A stretch of 64,000 nucleotides of DNA. It comes from Lewinella sp038528965. GTDB lineage: Bacteria; Bacteroidota; Bacteroidia; Chitinophagales; Saprospiraceae. The DNA lies in assembly GCA_038528965.1 (NCBI GenBank), contig JBCBEC010000001.1, positions 483,579 to 547,578 on the forward strand, in the 5' to 3' direction. The notes under the pieces are model-generated. The model saw only the letters and a list, made by a program, of their open reading frames with translations, was not told the origin of the DNA and did not search any database. Both the position numbers and the translations under genes were made by a program. Shown here in pieces: positions 61,948 through 64,000 of the stretch; positions within the stretch are counted from its first letter, which is position 1, and every line of letters begins with the position of its first letter.

Positions 61948-63597
61948 ATGAAAAATTTATCTCTGCTCGCGGCAGCGAGGGTTTTCCTATTATTTTCCCT
62001 CCTCTTAACTGTTTCTACTACACTTTCTGCACAAGAATGTGAAACTCAAACCTGTGAGTGTGAAGGGGATATTACCGAAATGGTACTCTTCTATTCTGCG
62101 GACCAAAACGCAGATATTTTCGTCTACCGCGATCAAGCGCAAACACAATTAGTAGACTCCTATTTAAACCAGGCTAACGGGGACCAAATTACGGTATCAG
62201 CAGCCGGTTTGCCGGGTGGTACTTTCCCGTATTACCTGTACTTCCGTATTGAATTTGCGGACGCTACATCCTGCACTACTCGGATCTTCTCGGAGTGCCC
62301 ACCGAATGCTTGGCCAGGATCCACAGCTGACCTTGATGTGCTGGGTAAGTCATTTGCCAACCTGACTGTTTTTAGCTACACCAGTTCTGACAACGGTAAT
62401 GTTTGTGACCTGGATGATATTGAACAAGACTGGCACGTTGGTGGCAATTTTGTTGGTCCTGAAAATATGGCACTCGGTACACGCAATGCGGAAGCGGTGG
62501 AGCTGATCACGGACGAGATTATTCGCGGTGTCATTACCCCAACTGGTTCCTTTGGTATTGGTACGGTAGCACCCTCTGCTTTGCTTGACGTAGAAGGTGA
62601 TGTACGCATCGCCAGCGAGCTTGATGTATTTGGTGATGGTACGTTCCATAGTAATACATCTTCCACCAACTCGACTACTGGGGCTGTAGTCGTAACGGGC
62701 GGTATAGGTATTAGTGAAAATGCAAATATTGGTGCTAATCTGGACGTAGATGGTACTGGCCGAATCGGTAATGATTTTACTGTTGAGTCCGCCGGTATTA
62801 CCCGCTTGCAGAATAATTCGCAATCTACTACTACTAACGATGGTGCACTGATCGTAAGCGGTGGTGCGGGTATAGCCCGAAACGCCAATGTTGGCGAAAA
62901 CCTGGTAGTGGGTGGCACGGGCCGCATTGGGAACGATTTTACCGTACAAGCGGCTGGTATTAGCAGACTACAAAACAGTTCGCAATCTGCTAGTTCCGGT
63001 GATGGTGCTTTAATTGTGACTGGGGGAGCAGGTATTGGCATGAATACCAATATTGGCGGCGACCTGAGGGTAGAAGCTACCGGTACTACTAGCTTGGAAA
63101 GTACTGTACAGTCAAATAGCACGAATACTGGTGCTTTAGTAGTAGAGGGTGGCGTAGGTATAGACCGTAATGTCAACATCGGCGAAAATCTGGATGTACA
63201 GGGTATCGCTACGATCGGTACCATGAATACCCCAGTTTTTGGCGGTACCAATAGTGTCGACTATCATTTGTTTGTAGCGGGAGGTATCCTCACTGAGGAA
63301 GTACTGGTACGTACCGGCTGGGCCGACTATGTATTCGAAGAAGATTACCCATTAACTAGCCTAGAAGATAAACAGGCCTTTATCGAAGAAAATGGTCACT
63401 TGCCTGCTTTTCCTGCAGCAGCGGAAATCGAGGAAAATGGTTTGCCGCTAGCGCAAAACGCCGTAACCCAGCAGGTACAAATTGAAGAAATCTATCTCCA
63501 TTTGATTGACCTGAACAAAGCGCTGAAGGCGCTGGAAGCCGAAAACCAGACTTTGAGAGAAAGGGTCAAGGAATTAGAAGGCTCCGCTAAGCAGTAA
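61948..63597 (+). CDS. secreted tail-fibre-like repeat protein with C-terminal coiled coil
   Basis: A 549-residue protein. Signal peptide (VFLLFSLLLTVSTTLSAQ), a Cys-rich start (CETQTCECEG), a beta region to about 210, then four related units of 42-54 residues with the core TGALVVEGGVGI, NANIGANLDV and GRIGNDFTV. The end (TGWADYVFEEDYPL, FIEENGHLPAFPAAAEI, then a coiled coil) is the form common in Bacteroidota exported 'tail fibre' proteins near peptidase S74 families; no S74 catalytic domain is seen. ATG 61948 was chosen from the promoter position and signal peptide. Probably surface-exposed. Confidence 0.83.
   Translation: MKNLSLLAAARVFLLFSLLLTVSTTLSAQECETQTCECEGDITEMVLFYSADQNADIFVYRDQAQTQLVDSYLNQANGDQITVSAAGLPGGTFPYYLYFRIEFADATSCTTRIFSECPPNAWPGSTADLDVLGKSFANLTVFSYTSSDNGNVCDLDDIEQDWHVGGNFVGPENMALGTRNAEAVELITDEIIRGVITPTGSFGIGTVAPSALLDVEGDVRIASELDVFGDGTFHSNTSSTNSTTGAVVVTGGIGISENANIGANLDVDGTGRIGNDFTVESAGITRLQNNSQSTTTNDGALIVSGGAGIARNANVGENLVVGGTGRIGNDFTVQAAGISRLQNSSQSASSGDGALIVTGGAGIGMNTNIGGDLRVEATGTTSLESTVQSNSTNTGALVVEGGVGIDRNVNIGENLDVQGIATIGTMNTPVFGGTNSVDYHLFVAGGILTEEVLVRTGWADYVFEEDYPLTSLEDKQAFIEENGHLPAFPAAAEIEENGLPLAQNAVTQQVQIEEIYLHLIDLNKALKALEAENQTLRERVKELEGSAKQ
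62658..63210 (+). repeat. four diverged in-gene repeats
   Basis: Units begin near 62658, 62821, 62983 and 63109, about 162, 162 and 126 bp apart, sharing GGTGC...GTAAGCGGTGG-like cores. They encode the TGALVV / NANIG / GRIGNDF blocks. Confidence 0.75.
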
Positions 63598-63612
63598 GTT
63601 TTGGTCATCTAA

Positions 63613-63812
63613 GAGCTTGTTTGGGGATTTTGCTTCCTGATTATCAACGATTTGTAGTTCTGTCTAAAGGGTCAAAACTGAGTTTGGCGGGTTGAAAATC
63701 CTGACATTTATCGTCGGGGCCAAATGAAGTTTTTAGCCTGACGCCAGGTTTGCAAATCCTTGATAATCAGGAAGCACGCATTTTTTTCCAAATTAAATTC
63801 CCAAACATGCTC
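63613..63812. mobile_element. MITE-like element or IS remnant, 200 bp
   Basis: Ends GAGCTTGTTTGGGGATTT (63613-63630) and, inverted, GAGCATGTTTGGGAATTT (63812-63795) match at 16 of 18 positions. Inside is a second inverted repeat, GCTTCCTGATTATCAA (63632-63647) with its exact complement at 63760-63775. No transposase frame, no clear target duplication. Confidence 0.6.
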
Positions 63813-63988
63813 GTACGATTGTTAATTGTACAAAAGTTCATTGAAAATACTAGATTGGCAAGACCTCAGAGCAGAGGACAAACAAGCAAGCAATCCACTT
63901 TTGGATATGCAGATTTAGAGATCGCCAATCTAGTATTTTCAATGAACTTTTGTACAATTAACAATCGTACGAGCGTGTTTGGGAATTT
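63795..63988. repeat. inverted repeat with 65-bp arms
   Basis: Arms 63795-63859 and 63924-63988: 50 bp perfect at the core (63810-63859 with 63924-63973), one mismatch in the outer 15 bp, 64-bp spacer. The outer ends are the terminal sequence of the MITE-like element, so the right arm enters a second, cut copy. Confidence 0.85.
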
Positions 63989-64000
63989 GCTTCGCAGCTA

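Larger units (their letters stand above)
63598..64000. other. non-coding right end with nested inverted repeats
   Basis: 403 bp with no supported gene. It contains a 200-bp MITE-like element and an inverted repeat with 65-bp arms (below), and continues past the window. Confidence 0.7.

Noticed and set aside
62350..62949. Second antisense frame over the same repeats
   Set aside because: Same cause; product is low-complexity and unlike any protein.
62658..63210. Regular repeats considered as a CRISPR array
   Set aside because: Units are long, diverged and in frame with a secreted protein; no short identical repeats or cas genes.
62376..63251. Long antisense reading frame (291 codons) inside the repeat-rich secreted protein
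   Set aside because: It arises from the repetitive, stop-poor composition of the sense repeats; no start context, promoter or recognisable protein.

Overview
The window looks like a chromosomal segment of a Bacteroidota bacterium, probably of the Saprospiria (Lewinella-like). Lineage evidence is the gliding-motility gene gldC, a protein with a C-terminal type IX secretion (T9SS) sorting domain, a PorV/PorQ-like outer membrane protein, two DUF4249 lipoproteins, a TonB receptor with a carboxypeptidase-like N-terminal domain, two LytS/LytTR signalling pairs, and promoters of the Bacteroidota form TTTG-N19-TAnnTTTG. The genus is an inference. I saw no rRNA, tRNA or CRISPR array. One structural RNA is clear: the signal recognition particle RNA on the minus strand near 19.9-20.0 kb.

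Layout. 0-12.6 kb: a cut LysM protein, a lone HsdR-N nuclease-fold protein, gamma-glutamyltransferase, an aspartate aminotransferase, a membrane glycosyltransferase-like protein with TPRs, a methyltransferase, a lipoprotein, an acyl-CoA carboxylase beta subunit and a LytS/LytTR pair. 12.8-28 kb: fabD, yqgE, guaA, a type 1 periplasmic-binding-fold lipoprotein, trmH, a hydrolase, fructose-6-phosphate aldolase, ffs, gldC, rnd, an AsmA-like protein, a thioesterase and lipB. 28-37.8 kb: a compact plus-strand run of GH1 glycosidase, PorV-like protein, aldo/keto reductase, FAD oxidoreductase, arginine deiminase and a double ABC ATPase, then a T9SS-exported Asp-box protein. 37.8-45.2 kb: panB-mltG-MBL hydrolase on the minus strand, a DUF4249 lipoprotein, dnaK behind a sigma-54-like promoter, a candidate non-coding RNA and an HD-domain protein.

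45.3-56.9 kb is visibly more AT-rich and accessory. It holds a convergent pair, a pentapeptide-repeat protein and a TIR protein, that share a short glycine/glutamine motif at the C-terminus of one and the N-terminus of the other. It also holds a six-gene plus-strand cassette: a 4-TM protein, a P-loop GTPase-like protein, a membrane protein whose N-terminus has a related motif, a zinc-ribbon membrane protein, a coiled-coil lipoprotein and a TIR-like protein with zinc-ribbon cysteines and a C-terminal TM. This is the best candidate in the window for an undescribed conflict or signalling system.

57.0-63.6 kb: a TonB receptor, a secreted helical protein and a second LytS/LytTR pair, which look like one functional unit, then a large secreted protein with internal repeats of the tail-fibre type. 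The window ends in nested inverted repeats: a 200-bp MITE-like element and a 65-bp-arm inverted repeat (one mismatch). A separate long dyad lies between rnd and the AsmA-like gene.

Several gene starts were moved downstream of the longest reading frame because a promoter box, a signal peptide or family length fits the shorter form better. These are stated per gene.
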